DNA from: Streptomyces pluripotens
Lineage (GTDB): Bacteria; Actinomycetota; Actinomycetes; Streptomycetales; Streptomycetaceae
Assembly: GCF_000802245.2 (NCBI RefSeq)
Contig: NZ_CP021080.1
Span: 4,836,001 to 4,900,000, forward strand
Length of the DNA: 64,000 nucleotides
Direction of reading: 5' to 3'
Shown: positions 1 to 9,022 of the stretch, piece by piece
Layout of the letters: each line of letters begins with the position of its first letter
Numbering within the stretch: position 1 is the first letter of the stretch
Made by a program: the position numbers and the translations under genes
Notes under the pieces: model-generated
What the model saw: only the letters and a program-made list of their open reading frames with translations
The model's database searches: none
Told to the model about the DNA's origin: nothing

Positions 1-1094
1 TGGCGAACGGGACGCAGGCCGCACCGTCGAATGCCGCCCTCTACGGCGCGATCGTGCTCGCGACTGCTGTCAACCTGGTCACCCTCGCACTCACCGGCGC
101 GGGAGTATGGCTGCTTGCGGCGGCAGGTACCTGGCCGGAACGGATCCTGGGTGTCCTCGCACTGCTGATCGCCGTGTTGCTGCGTCCCCGCCTCGGCCGG
201 ATGCCCGGGAACGTCCTCGCCCCCGACACCGCGCCCACGTTGTACGAGGTCGCCGACCGGATCTCCGCCGGACTCGGGACCCGTCCCGTGGACTTCATCG
301 CCGTCGACGGCCGGTTCCGCTCCGCCTACAAGGTCGTGGGGATACGCAGGCGCCGGGTCCTCGTCCTGGGCCTGCCGCTCTGGGAGAGCCTCACCCCGGA
401 CGAACGGCTCGCCCTACTCGGATACGAACTCGCCCATGCCCGCGTCGGAGCACGCCTGAGCGGACGCTGGATCCAGGCGGCGTTGGACGCGCTCGTGTCC
501 TGGGCGGACGTGTTCCGTCCCGGCACGGACGAGCAGAGGGAACGCCACGCAGCCGTGCTTTCAGCCCGTCGGTGGGCCGGCCGCAGTGGCGTCGGCATGG
601 CCAACTTCGGCGAGGCGCTCCTCCGTCCGCTCCAAGAACTGTTGGTCCACACCGTGCACCTGCTCCACAGACTGCTGAGCCGACTCGGAGAGCGTTCCGG
701 CGAGCAAGCGGAGTACGGGGCGGACGAGGCGGCTGCCCGACTCGCCTCGGCCCGCTCGGTCGAGGGGCTGCTGGAAGCGCTGCTGCTGCGTGAGACCGCC
801 GTCTTCGCACTCCGGCGGGCGGCCCGGAGCGAGGGCGATGTCTGGGAGGAGCTGCGTGACCACATGAACTCGGTGCCGGGCACGGAGCGGGCACGGCGGC
901 TGCGGCTTTCCGAACTGCGGGGAGACGCGGCCGGAACCGGCTTCCCGCCGACCTACCTGCGGATCCAATTCGTCCGCAAACTCTCCTTCGCTGAGCTTCC
1001 CGTGCCGGTGACCAGTGCCGAAAGCCGGTCGATCGACGCGGAACTGGAACCCACCAGGGCCGTGTTCGCCGCATGGCTCCGGGAGAGCATCTGA
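1..1094 (+). CDS. M48 peptidase-like membrane protein, 5' end outside window
   Basis: The frame is open from base 3 to the TGA at 1092-1094, so the true start lies upstream; the GTG at 54 is only an internal candidate. The visible 363 residues begin with two hydrophobic segments (around LVTLALTGAGVWLL and ILGVLALLIAVLL), then a soluble domain. That domain resembles peptidase family M48 (HtpX/Ste24): LLGYELAHARVG sits where the zinc-binding HExxH helix is expected, and EYGADEAAARLA resembles the third-ligand ExxAD motif. The first zinc histidine is replaced by Tyr (codon 423-425), so proteolytic activity is doubtful. It converges on the methyltransferase across a strong hairpin. Family assignment is by motif only; the function is unknown and may be structural or regulatory. 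Confidence 0.7.
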   Translation, partial: ANGTQAAPSNAALYGAIVLATAVNLVTLALTGAGVWLLAAAGTWPERILGVLALLIAVLLRPRLGRMPGNVLAPDTAPTLYEVADRISAGLGTRPVDFIAVDGRFRSAYKVVGIRRRRVLVLGLPLWESLTPDERLALLGYELAHARVGARLSGRWIQAALDALVSWADVFRPGTDEQRERHAAVLSARRWAGRSGVGMANFGEALLRPLQELLVHTVHLLHRLLSRLGERSGEQAEYGADEAAARLASARSVEGLLEALLLRETAVFALRRAARSEGDVWEELRDHMNSVPGTERARRLRLSELRGDAAGTGFPPTYLRIQFVRKLSFAELPVPVTSAESRSIDAELEPTRAVFAAWLRESI

Positions 1095-1272
1095 TGCGGG
1101 CAAGGGTACGTGCGTCTGCAGTGATGCCGCCGGCCGCGTCGTTCGTTGGGTAGCCGCTCGCCCGGTCCGGCGGGGTGGGCCGGGCGGAGCGATGACGCCC
1201 TTCGGGTTCCGCGTGCACCGGAGTCCGCCCGCTGGCTCCGCCGCGCTCCCGTGACACCTCTCCTGCACAGGC

Positions 1273-1308
1273 CCTCCTTCCGCCGGGCAGGCGCCCGGCG
1301 GAAGGAGG
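1273..1308. terminator. Bidirectional hairpin between convergent genes
   Basis: Perfect 16-bp inverted repeat (1273-1288 with 1293-1308) and a 4-base loop AGGC, lying between the convergent ends at 1094 and 1347. There is no U-tract, as is usual for Streptomyces hairpin terminators. Confidence 0.8.
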
Positions 1309-1346
1309 TGTACGTCGGACCGGGCGACCCCATGTGGTCACACCCC

Positions 1347-2105
1347 CTAGATCCGCCGGGCCACGGTGATGATCTCCTCACCGGCGGCGGTGAGCGGCCC
1401 CCGTCCCCAGTCCCCGTACTGCTCGACGACCGCCAGGCCGGCCTCCGTGAGGAAACCTTCCAGCGTCTCGGTGTCCAGGAACCGCAGGACACTGTGGCTC
1501 ACCCGCGGTGCCGGCCAACCGTCGCCCTCGAAGGTCTCGGTGAAGCGGACCAGGCCTTGGTGCAGTCCGTCGTCTTGGACCTCGTGCCACACCCGCACGG
1601 GCGTTCCGTCGGTGGCCGTGACCTCGTACACCCTTTCCGGGCTCCAGCCCTCCCAGGCACGGGCCCCCGGATTCCGGGTGTCGAACACGAACCGCCCACC
1701 GTCGCCGAGGGCGGCACGGACCGCCCGCAGACACGTGCGGATCTCGTCGTCCCGGACCAGTGCCTGGAAGGCGTGCCCGGTCATGACGACGAGGTCGAAC
1801 TCCTTGTCCCATTGCCGGGCCCGCACGTCGCCGAGTACCCACTCGACCTCGGGGGCGGCGCGGCGCGCCTGTACGAGCATGGCGGCGGCCGGATCCAGGC
1901 CCATCAGCCGCCCCCGGTGCCCGTCGGCCCGGGCCTGCCGGAGCAACCGTCCGGTACCGCAGCCGACGTCCAGCACACTGCGGGCGTCCATCACCAGCCC
2001 GAGGTAGAAGTCGTCCCCCGGATCCCAGGGGTTGAGGCTGTCGTAGAGCGCGGCAAGCGAAAGATCGGCGAACGAGTGATCTACCACCGCGGCAGTCTGA
2101 CACAC
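1347..2105 (-). CDS. Class I SAM-dependent methyltransferase
   Basis: 252 residues. Motif I of the Rossmann methyltransferase fold is clear (VLDVGCGTGRLL, about residues 45-56), followed by the acidic motif II (LMGLDPAAAML) and a motif-IV-like segment EFDLVVMTGHAFQ. The C-terminal half (WHEVQDDG, RVSHSVLRFLDTETLEGFL) is typical of the methyltransferase type 11/25 group acting on small molecules. The substrate cannot be read from sequence. The gene is monocistronic, ends facing the M48-like gene across a strong hairpin, and its start is about 300 bp from the end of the bldK operon, which runs in the same direction. Confidence 0.8.
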   Translation of the reverse strand: MCQTAAVVDHSFADLSLAALYDSLNPWDPGDDFYLGLVMDARSVLDVGCGTGRLLRQARADGHRGRLMGLDPAAAMLVQARRAAPEVEWVLGDVRARQWDKEFDLVVMTGHAFQALVRDDEIRTCLRAVRAALGDGGRFVFDTRNPGARAWEGWSPERVYEVTATDGTPVRVWHEVQDDGLHQGLVRFTETFEGDGWPAPRVSHSVLRFLDTETLEGFLTEAGLAVVEQYGDWGRGPLTAAGEEIITVARRI

Positions 2106-2293
2106 GATGCTGAACGGTGCGTCAGTTTCCTGCCCACTTCATGAACGTCTTTCAACACCGTGCGTCGGGAGCGGCTGTCGCAGCGCCGACGATGACCAGG
2201 GGGAATCAGGCGTGTTGCCCCGGCCCAGCGGGCCGTGCAAGCGGCGGATGCGGCGGGGCCGCTCGCGGGGCAGCCACCGGAGTCCGGGCGCAG

Positions 2294-2325
2294 AAAGGCC
2301 CGCACCTGGGCAGGCGCGGGCCTTT
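2294..2325 (-). terminator. Terminator downstream of the bldK operon
   Basis: 10-bp perfect inverted repeat (AAAGGCCCGC 2294-2303, GCGGGCCTTT 2316-2325) with a 12-base loop. Read on the minus strand it ends in a short T-run and lies about 90 bp past the stop of the last bldK gene. Confidence 0.75.
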
Positions 2326-2411
2326 TCCCCTGGAGCGGACGTTCATGGGCTCGGGTCAATGGGCCGGGAAAGTCCGTTCCGCAAGGGGGCGGCTGACGGA
2401 AACGGGGTGTG

Positions 2412-3455
2412 TCAGGCCGCCGCCTCGGGGTCCTTGGAGAGGCGCGGAGCAGGAACGGTGTCCGCCGTCTCGGGATAGTGGCACGCCGTCAGGTGGCTGG
2501 GCTTGTTGCCCTCCACCTGCACCAGCGGCGGAGCCTCGGTCGCGCACTTCTCCGTCGCCTTCCAGCAACGGGTGCGGAAGCGGCAGCCGGACGGCGGATT
2601 GATCGGGGAGGGCACATCGCCGACGAGGCGGATGCGCTCGCGCGGCTCGTCGTCGACCGACGCCTCGGGCACGGCGGACAGCAGGGCCCGGGTGTAGGGG
2701 TGGCGCGGGTTGCTGTACAGGTCGTCGCGGTCGGCGATCTCGACGATCTTGCCGAGGTACATGACGGCGACGCGCTGGGAGAAGTGCCGGACGATCGCGA
2801 GGTCGTGGGCGATGAACACGAACGCGATGCCGAGTTCCTTCTGGACCTCCTGCAGCAGGTTGACCACCTGCGCCTGGATGGAGACGTCGAGGGCCGAGAC
2901 CGGCTCGTCGGCCACGATCAGCTTCGGGTTCAGGGCCAGTGCGCGGGCCACCCCGATGCGCTGGCGCTGGCCGCCGGAGAACTCGTGCGGGAACCGGTTG
3001 AAGTGCTCGGGGTTGAGACCGACGATCTCCAGCAGTTCGCGGACCCGCCTCTCCCGGCCGCCCTCCGGCTGGATCCCGTTGACCTCCATCGGACCGGAGA
3101 TGATCTTGCCGACGGTGTGCCGCGGGTTCAACGAGGCGTACGGGTCCTGGAAGATCATCTGGATCTCGGACCGGATCGGCGCCAGTTCCTTGCGGTTGGC
3201 GTGGGTGATGTCCTGGCCGCGGTAGGTGACCGTGCCGCCCGTGGGCTCCAGCAGACGGGTGATCAGCCGGCCGGTGGTCGACTTGCCGCAGCCGGACTCA
3301 CCGACCAGGCCCAGGCTCTCGCCCGCGGTGACCTGGAAATCGAGCCCGTCCACGGCCTGCACCGCGCCGACCGTACGCCGGATCGGGAATCCGCCCTTGA
3401 TCGGGAAGTGCTTGGTCAGCCCGGAGACGTCCAGGAGGGGAGTGGTGCTGCTCAT
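2412..3455 (-). CDS. bldKE: Oligopeptide ABC transporter ATPase BldKE (DppF/OppF type)
   Basis: 347-residue ATPase, last gene of the leftward permease operon. Walker [10 protein letters not shown] (about residues 52-60), signature [15 protein letters not shown] (about 159-173) and Walker B LIVADEP (about 179-185) are intact. The C-terminal oligopeptide/HPY extension carries four cysteines (GCRFRTRC, then EKC and TACHY), a pattern that in DppD/DppF proteins holds an iron-sulfur cluster. It pairs with BldKD to drive BldKA/BldKC. In S. coelicolor bldK mutants are bald on rich medium and the transporter imports an extracellular developmental peptide signal. Symbol given from operon order and neighbourhood. 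Confidence 0.85.
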   Translation of the reverse strand: MSSTTPLLDVSGLTKHFPIKGGFPIRRTVGAVQAVDGLDFQVTAGESLGLVGESGCGKSTTGRLITRLLEPTGGTVTYRGQDITHANRKELAPIRSEIQMIFQDPYASLNPRHTVGKIISGPMEVNGIQPEGGRERRVRELLEIVGLNPEHFNRFPHEFSGGQRQRIGVARALALNPKLIVADEPVSALDVSIQAQVVNLLQEVQKELGIAFVFIAHDLAIVRHFSQRVAVMYLGKIVEIADRDDLYSNPRHPYTRALLSAVPEASVDDEPRERIRLVGDVPSPINPPSGCRFRTRCWKATEKCATEAPPLVQVEGNKPSHLTACHYPETADTVPAPRLSKDPEAAA

Positions 3456-3479
3456 GGTGGTGAAATCCCGTCTCTTACG

Positions 3480-4517
3480 TCAGTGGGCCTTGCCGGCGAC
3501 CGCGTGGGAAAGGAACTCGCGGCGCTGGTCGTCGGTCAGGTGGCAGGCGTTGCCGCGGCCGTCCATGATCTCCAGGGACGGGCGCTCCTTGGCACACTTG
3601 CCGCCCTCGACCTTGTCGGCGAAGGCGCAGCGCGGGTGGAAGCGGCAGCCGGAGGGCGGGTTCAGCAGCGAGGGCGGCGAACCCGGGATCGGGGTCAGCG
3701 GCACGTCGACCGGGCCTTCCAGGCTCGGCATGGAGCCCAGCAGGCCCCACGTGTAGGGGTGCTGCGGTGCACGCAGCACCTCCGCCTTCGGGCCGCGCTC
3801 CACGCACCGGCCGCCGTACATCACCAGCACGTCGTCGGCGATGTCCGCGATCACCCCCAGGTCATGGGTGATGAAGATGATCGAGGTGCCGAACTCCTGC
3901 TGCAGGTCCTTGAGCAGGTCCATGATCTGGGCCTGCACGGTCACGTCCAGCGCGGTGGTCGGTTCGTCGGCGATCAGCAGTTTCGGGTCGCATACCAGTG
4001 CCATGGCGATCATCGCGCGCTGGCGCATACCGCCGGAGAACTCGTGCGGGTAGTTGTCCACCCGGCTGTCCGGCTGCGGGATGCCGACGCGCTTCAGCAT
4101 TTCGATCGCCCGCGCCCGGGCCTCGGCCTTGGAGGCGCCGGTGTGCTTGCGGTACACCTCGCCGATCTGGGTGCCGATGGTGTGGTAAGGCGACAGCGAG
4201 GCCAGGGCGTCCTGGAAGATCATCGCCATCTTGTTGCCGCGGAGCTTTTCGAGCGTCTTCTCCGAGGCGCCGTTCAGCTCCTCGCCGTCCAACTCGATGG
4301 AGCCCTCGACCTTGGTCGAGTCCGGGTTGTGCAGGCCCAGGATGGTCAGGTTGGTGACCGACTTGCCGGACCCCGACTCACCCACGATGCCCAGCGTCTT
4401 GCCGCGTGCGAGGTCGAAGGAGAGGCCGTCGACGGCCTTGACGGTGCCGTCCTCGGTCGAGAAGTGCACCTTGAGGTCCTTGATGGACAGGAAGGGCTGT
4501 GAATCGGTGCTCGTCAC
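3480..4517 (-). CDS. bldKD: Oligopeptide ABC transporter ATPase BldKD (DppD/OppD type)
   Basis: 345 residues. Walker A GESGSGKS (about 46-53), signature [15 protein letters not shown] and Walker [13 protein letters not shown] are all present, with the H-loop in IIFITHDLGV. The C-terminal HPY region again has the four-Cys pattern (GCRFHPRC, GKC, ACH). It lies 24 bp upstream of bldKE and 52 bp downstream of bldKC, consistent with one transcript. It is the second nucleotide-binding subunit of the BldK importer; OppD-type proteins carry the GxGKSVT Walker form seen here, OppF-type the GCGKST form seen in its neighbour. Confidence 0.85.
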   Translation of the reverse strand: MTSTDSQPFLSIKDLKVHFSTEDGTVKAVDGLSFDLARGKTLGIVGESGSGKSVTNLTILGLHNPDSTKVEGSIELDGEELNGASEKTLEKLRGNKMAMIFQDALASLSPYHTIGTQIGEVYRKHTGASKAEARARAIEMLKRVGIPQPDSRVDNYPHEFSGGMRQRAMIAMALVCDPKLLIADEPTTALDVTVQAQIMDLLKDLQQEFGTSIIFITHDLGVIADIADDVLVMYGGRCVERGPKAEVLRAPQHPYTWGLLGSMPSLEGPVDVPLTPIPGSPPSLLNPPSGCRFHPRCAFADKVEGGKCAKERPSLEIMDGRGNACHLTDDQRREFLSHAVAGKAH

Positions 4518-4569
4518 GGGGACGCTCCAGAGAGGGTGATGCGGGGTAGCTGTCGGAGGCGGGCGGGTG

Positions 4570-5550
4570 TCAGGCGAGCCGGATCCGCGGGTCGATGAGG
4601 GCGTAGACGGCGTCGACGATGATGTTGGCGATCACGACGAAGGCCGCGGTGATCACCATGACGCCGAGCAGCATCGGCAGGTCCGTCTTGACCACCGACT
4701 TCACCGCGAGCATGCCCAGACCCTGGATGCTGAAGGTCTTCTCGGTGATCATCGCGCCGCCGAGCAGGACACCGAGGTCCAGGCCGAAGATGGTGACGAT
4801 CGGGCCCATGGCGCCGCGCCAGGCGAAGCGGAAGAAGACGTTGCGCCGGGACAAGCCCTTGGCGCGGGCCGTGCGCACGTAGTCCTCGCTCAGCGTCTCC
4901 ACCAGTTGGGAGCGCGTCATACGCGTGTAGTTGGCGGTGAAGATGATGGAGAGGACCAGCCAGGGCACGAGGAGTCCGTTGAACCAGGCGACGGGGTCCT
5001 CGGTGAAGGACGTGTAGGCGGGCTGGTCGAGCAGGTGCGTCTGGTAGACGAGGAGGTACATGGCGACCGGGCCGACGAAGTAGATCTGCATCGACGAGGC
5101 GATCAGCGAGCCGGAGCTGGCGATCTTGTCGGTGGGGCGGCCCTGTTTCACGGCGGCGAGCATGCCGGCGCCGATACCGAGGATGAGGAAGACCACCGCG
5201 GAACCGATGGCGAGGGAGGCGGTGATCGGGAAGCGGCGGAGGATCGTCGACAGGACGGGCTCGCGGTTGACGAACGAGTAGCCCAGGCACGGGGCGCTGC
5301 AGTGGCCGTAGCCCGCGTAGTCCCGGCCCACGAAGATCGCTGACAGCCAGTGCCAGTACTGGACCGGCAGTGAGTCTGAGATTCCCATGTTGTGCCGGAT
5401 GAGGTTGAGCGTTTCCGGCGAGCAGACCTTGCCGCAGGCGATCCTGGCCGGATCGCGCGGCACCGCGTAGAAGAGCATGAACGTGACCGCGCTGATGATG
5501 AGCAGCGTGATCGCGGCGCCGACTAGTCGGCGGACGAGGAAGCGAAGCAT
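4570..5550 (-). CDS. bldKC: Oligopeptide ABC permease BldKC (DppB type)
   Basis: 326-residue inner-membrane permease. I start it at the ATG at 5548-5550 (MLRFLVRRLVGAAITLL), which gives the normal DppB N-terminus; the longer open frame to 5655 adds only a Pro/Arg-rich stretch. An EAA-loop segment (YVRTARAKGLSRRNVFF) marks the BPD_transp_1 fold that contacts the ATPases. The large loop after the first membrane span carries four cysteines (CGKVC and GHCSAPC), which could form disulfides outside the membrane. It probably forms the pore with BldKA. Confidence 0.85.
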   Translation of the reverse strand: MLRFLVRRLVGAAITLLIISAVTFMLFYAVPRDPARIACGKVCSPETLNLIRHNMGISDSLPVQYWHWLSAIFVGRDYAGYGHCSAPCLGYSFVNREPVLSTILRRFPITASLAIGSAVVFLILGIGAGMLAAVKQGRPTDKIASSGSLIASSMQIYFVGPVAMYLLVYQTHLLDQPAYTSFTEDPVAWFNGLLVPWLVLSIIFTANYTRMTRSQLVETLSEDYVRTARAKGLSRRNVFFRFAWRGAMGPIVTIFGLDLGVLLGGAMITEKTFSIQGLGMLAVKSVVKTDLPMLLGVMVITAAFVVIANIIVDAVYALIDPRIRLA

Positions 5551-5669
5551 GGGGGTTGGCTTTCCTGGGAGGGCCGTCGTGCGGATCGGGCCGGGCCGGG
5601 GTGACCGGAAGCCCGGTGGACGAGCCGAGGGTGGGGCGGCTGGTAGCCGCCCCACCTCTCAGGGATGGA

Positions 5670-7439
5670 TCAGGCCTTGACGTACATCTTGTAGAGCATG
5701 CAGCCGTCGAAGTTCGGGTCCATCTTGACGTTGCCGAGCTTGGAGCCGTGCAGGTACAGACGCTTCATGTACACGTCGGGGATGAAGGCGCCCAGCTCGG
5801 TGACCTGCTTGTCCATGGCGGCCCACATCTCGTTGGCCTTGTTCTGGTCCGTCTCCGCCGTGGCGGCCTTGATCGCCGCGTCGACGTCCTTGTTCTTCAG
5901 GTGGCAGTAGTTGGTGCCCTCGTCGCGGATCTGGTCGCTCTCGAAGAGCGGCTGGAAGACCGAGTAACCGGTCGGCCAGTCGGCACCCCAGCCACCCCAG
6001 TAGATGTCGTACTGGTTGTCGATCTTCCCGACCTGGTCGTAGTAGGTGGTCGAGTCGAGGGACTTGGTGACGACGTCGAAGCCGGCCGCCTTCAGGGCGT
6101 TCTCGACGATGACCTTGACCTTGGCGTTGGTCGGGTCGTTCTGGTAGGCGTAGACGATCTTGGTGCCGAGCTTACCGGCCTTCTTCAGGACCGCCTTGGC
6201 CGTCGCCGGGTCGCCCGCCGGGTTCTTCAGCCTGCCCCACACGTCCTGCGACTTGTAGCCGGCCACCTGCGGGCTCATGATGCCGGTCGCGTAGTCGCCA
6301 CGGTTCGCGCCGCCGTACAGCTGGCGGATGGCCGCGGTCGGCCAGGCACGGATGATGGCCTCGCGGACCTTCATGTCCGTCACGCGGGTCTGGTTGATCC
6401 AGTAGACGCTGACGCCGCTGCCCAGGCCCTCGAACATGCGGTCCTTGGCCTTCTCGGTGGCCTGCTGGACCTTCTCCTGCGGGATGGTGCGCCAGGAGAC
6501 GGCGAACTGGTCCTTGCCGTAGTCGGCGATGAGACGGTCGGCGGCGGTCTGCGCCTCGATACCGAAGGTGAAGTCGAACTCGTCCGGGTAGGCGTTGCGG
6601 ATCGGGTCCGTGCTCGGGTCCCAGTGCTCGTTGCGGACCAGGACCATCGACTTGTCGGTGACGTGCGACTTGATCTTGTAAGGACCGTTGGAGTACGGCT
6701 TCTTGTCGTAGTCCTGCTTGGTGTCGTGCTTCACCGGGGTCGGCGCGTACGAGTGCATCGCGAGGACGTAGTTGAAGTCCGGGCGCGCCTCGGAGAGGTG
6801 GAAGGTGATGCTCTTCCCGCTGGTCTCGATCGACTTCAGGTGCTTGCCCTTGAAGGGACCGGGGTAGGCCTTGCGGTAGTTCTGCGTACCCGTCAGCCAG
6901 GTCTGGACGTAGCTGGCGCCCTCAGTGATGAAGTTGGCGAAGGCGCGCTCGAAGCCGTGGCGGACGTCATCGACGGTGATGTCGGAACCGTCCTGCCACT
7001 TGACGCCGTCCTTCAGGGTGAAGGTCCAGGTCTTGCCGTCGTCCTTCATGGTGCCCGTGTCGGTGGCGAGGTCGCCGACCAGGGTCATGGAGCCGTCGTC
7101 CGCGACCTTGTAGCCGGTCAGGGTGCGGGAGAGGACGATCGCGGCCAGCGAGTTCCAGGCGTAGTAGACGCGCTGCGGGTCGAGGTGCGAGAAGTCGTCG
7201 TCGTTCAGCAGGTAGACCTTGCCGCCCTTCTTGGCGCCGCTGACCTCCTGAGCCGGACCCTTGGAGTCCTCCGCCGTACCGATCTTGATGGTGGTCGTGT
7301 GAGCCTCGGCCGCCTTCTGCTTGCCGCCCTTGCCTCCGCTGCTGCTGCTGGAGTTGCCGCTGCTGCACGCGGACAGCACGGAGGTCGACGCGGCGGCGAC
7401 ACCGGTGGCTATCAGGAAGTTTCTGCGCGAGAAGGACAT
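5670..7439 (-). CDS. bldKB: Oligopeptide-binding lipoprotein BldKB (SBP family 5)
   Basis: 589 residues from the ATG at 7437-7439; the track-length frame to 7562 adds a non-signal N-terminus. The start carries a twin-arginine motif (SRRNFLI, residues 4-10) and a lipobox LSAC with Cys25, so it is probably a Tat-exported lipoprotein, followed by a Ser/Gly linker. The rest is an SBP_bac_5 domain (KWQDGSDITVDDVRHGFERA, DVYMKRLYLHG). In S. coelicolor BldKB is the binding lipoprotein of the development-linked peptide importer. It sits second in the operon between the two permease genes, the arrangement characteristic of bldK and different from the rightward operon next door. Confidence 0.88.
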   Translation of the reverse strand: MSFSRRNFLIATGVAAASTSVLSACSSGNSSSSSGGKGGKQKAAEAHTTTIKIGTAEDSKGPAQEVSGAKKGGKVYLLNDDDFSHLDPQRVYYAWNSLAAIVLSRTLTGYKVADDGSMTLVGDLATDTGTMKDDGKTWTFTLKDGVKWQDGSDITVDDVRHGFERAFANFITEGASYVQTWLTGTQNYRKAYPGPFKGKHLKSIETSGKSITFHLSEARPDFNYVLAMHSYAPTPVKHDTKQDYDKKPYSNGPYKIKSHVTDKSMVLVRNEHWDPSTDPIRNAYPDEFDFTFGIEAQTAADRLIADYGKDQFAVSWRTIPQEKVQQATEKAKDRMFEGLGSGVSVYWINQTRVTDMKVREAIIRAWPTAAIRQLYGGANRGDYATGIMSPQVAGYKSQDVWGRLKNPAGDPATAKAVLKKAGKLGTKIVYAYQNDPTNAKVKVIVENALKAAGFDVVTKSLDSTTYYDQVGKIDNQYDIYWGGWGADWPTGYSVFQPLFESDQIRDEGTNYCHLKNKDVDAAIKAATAETDQNKANEMWAAMDKQVTELGAFIPDVYMKRLYLHGSKLGNVKMDPNFDGCMLYKMYVKA

Positions 7440-7518
7440 CGCATCCTGCCTTGGAAGTGGGTTGATGAAAGAAAACCGGCACCCGGCACCGTTGCCGTGG
7501 TCCTGAAGAGGGCCGGAG

Positions 7519-8547
7519 TCAGCGCTTGGTCTTCGGGTCGAGTGCGTCGCGCACCGAGTCACCGAGGAGGTTGAACGCCAGGACGAAGAGCACGATCGTG
7601 ATGCCCGGGAAGCACAGGAAGGTGATGTCGTCCTGGTAGAAGTTGGCCGCGTACCCGATCATGACGCCCCAGTCGGGGGTCGGGTCCTGCAGACCGACGC
7701 CGAGGAAGGCGAGACCTGCCTCCGTGGTGACCATCAGCGGCAGCATCAGCGTGCCCTGGATGAGGATCGGCGTCCACAGGTTGGGCAGCAGTTCCTTGAA
7801 GATGATGCGGGCCGGAGACGCGCCCGTGACCTTGGCGGCCTCGACGAACTCGCGCTCGCGCAGGGCCAGCACCTGTCCGCGCAGCAGGCGCGCCATGGAG
7901 GCCCAACCGAAGACGGTCAGCAGCAGGACCAGCGAGATCACGATGATCCAGGTGGGCGTGTTCTCGTTGGGGGGCACGAACAACGCCATGACCACCGGGG
8001 TGAACGCGACGAAGAACAACTGCTGGGGGAAGGCGAGCAGGATGTCCATCACTCGCCCGAGGAACCAGTCCGTCTTGCCGCCGATGTAGCCGGCGGTGAC
8101 GCCGATCACCACGCCGATGACCACCACGAGCAAGGTGATGGCGGTGGAGATCAGCAGCGAGTTGCGGATCGCGTACAGCAGGAAGGTGAAGACGTCGCGG
8201 CCGAGCTGCGGGTCGATGCCGAACCAGAACTCGCTGTCGATGCCGCCGTTCGGCTTCGCCGGCAGGCCGTTGTCGCCGAGCAGGCCCGGCGTGTTGATGC
8301 CGTACGTCGTGTACGGGTCCTTGCCGTACAGCTTCGCTATGAGCGGTGCGGCCAGCGCGACGACGAAGAACAGGATCACGACGATCGCCGAGATCACGCC
8401 GACACGGTCCCGCTTGAAACGGCGCCAGGCCAGCTGGCCCGGGGACCTGCTCTCGCTGCCCTGCGAGCCGTTCGAAGAGGTCGTCTTCTCGGCGGTCTCG
8501 TCGGTCACCTCAAGCGGGGCAGCCGCTGATGGAGTTGGGGGGGTCAT
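7519..8547 (-). CDS. bldKA: Oligopeptide ABC permease BldKA (DppC type)
   Basis: 342 residues, first gene of the bldK operon. A disordered Ser/Thr-rich N-terminus of about 35 residues precedes the first span (VISAIVVILFFVVALAAPLI). The long extracytoplasmic loop, the OppC_N-like start and the EAA-type segment (FVEAAKVTGASPARIIF) identify a DppC/OppC subunit. It ends with the family-typical DSVRDALDPKTK. A ribosome site AGGAG lies just upstream of the ATG at 8545-8547. Unlike the three other permeases in this window it has no paired cysteines in its large outer loop. Confidence 0.87.
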   Translation of the reverse strand: MTPPTPSAAAPLEVTDETAEKTTSSNGSQGSESRSPGQLAWRRFKRDRVGVISAIVVILFFVVALAAPLIAKLYGKDPYTTYGINTPGLLGDNGLPAKPNGGIDSEFWFGIDPQLGRDVFTFLLYAIRNSLLISTAITLLVVVIGVVIGVTAGYIGGKTDWFLGRVMDILLAFPQQLFFVAFTPVVMALFVPPNENTPTWIIVISLVLLLTVFGWASMARLLRGQVLALREREFVEAAKVTGASPARIIFKELLPNLWTPILIQGTLMLPLMVTTEAGLAFLGVGLQDPTPDWGVMIGYAANFYQDDITFLCFPGITIVLFVLAFNLLGDSVRDALDPKTKR

Positions 8548-9022
8548 GGTGCTCCTGGCCCAAGGGAGGGTCTGATGACTCCGCAGGGCGCTCCCCTACG
8601 GGCTACGCCGGACTTTTTCAACGCAATTCATTCAAGGTCAATAAATTCTCGACCGCCTTGGTTGCGTCTTTACTTTTTTTACTCGTGCTTGACTGTTCCG
8701 TAGCTGCGCAGGAAGTGCGCTGTAATCAATCCGTGCTTCAGTTCGGGCGAAGTGTACCCAAACGGACAATGGGTTCGATATGCGGACGGTGGAGTGCCGA
8801 AATGTGTACATCCACACATCGCAATCCAACGTTTTGGCATCGTTGTCCGAAGATCCGTTGCGCCCTCCCGTTCAAGATCGTCCAGGTCCCCCCTTCGGGG
8901 ATGACTGCATTTGGATGACATGCACCTCCAAAGGCCCACTAACCGGTCGGTCTGCATGCGTCATGTGCCTTATCCGTCGATATTGACCCGTAACGGAATG
9001 ATGCTCACGGAGGAGGCACGCC
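8548..9022. promoter_or_regulatory. 475-bp divergent control region between two peptide importers
   Basis: No gene. It is clearly richer in A/T than its surroundings, especially 8615-8700. On the minus strand, TTGAAA (about 8618-8613), 17 bases, then TAGGGG is a weak sigma-70-type candidate for bldKA; the alternative TTGACC ends at 8638. An interrupted palindrome ATGTG-TACATC-CACAT lies near 8802-8818 and could be an operator. On the plus strand a strong Shine-Dalgarno GGAGGAGGC (9009-9017) precedes the ATG at 9023. Which regulator acts here cannot be told from the sequence. Confidence 0.5.

Noticed and set aside
2409..4502. Plus-strand open frame of 697 codons opposite bldKD/bldKE
   Set aside because: Antisense to two intact ATPases; no ribosome site and low-complexity translation, an effect of high G+C.
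5556..7574. Plus-strand open frame of 672 codons opposite bldKB
   Set aside because: Antisense shadow of the binding protein; Val/Asp/Leu-rich translation typical of this artefact.
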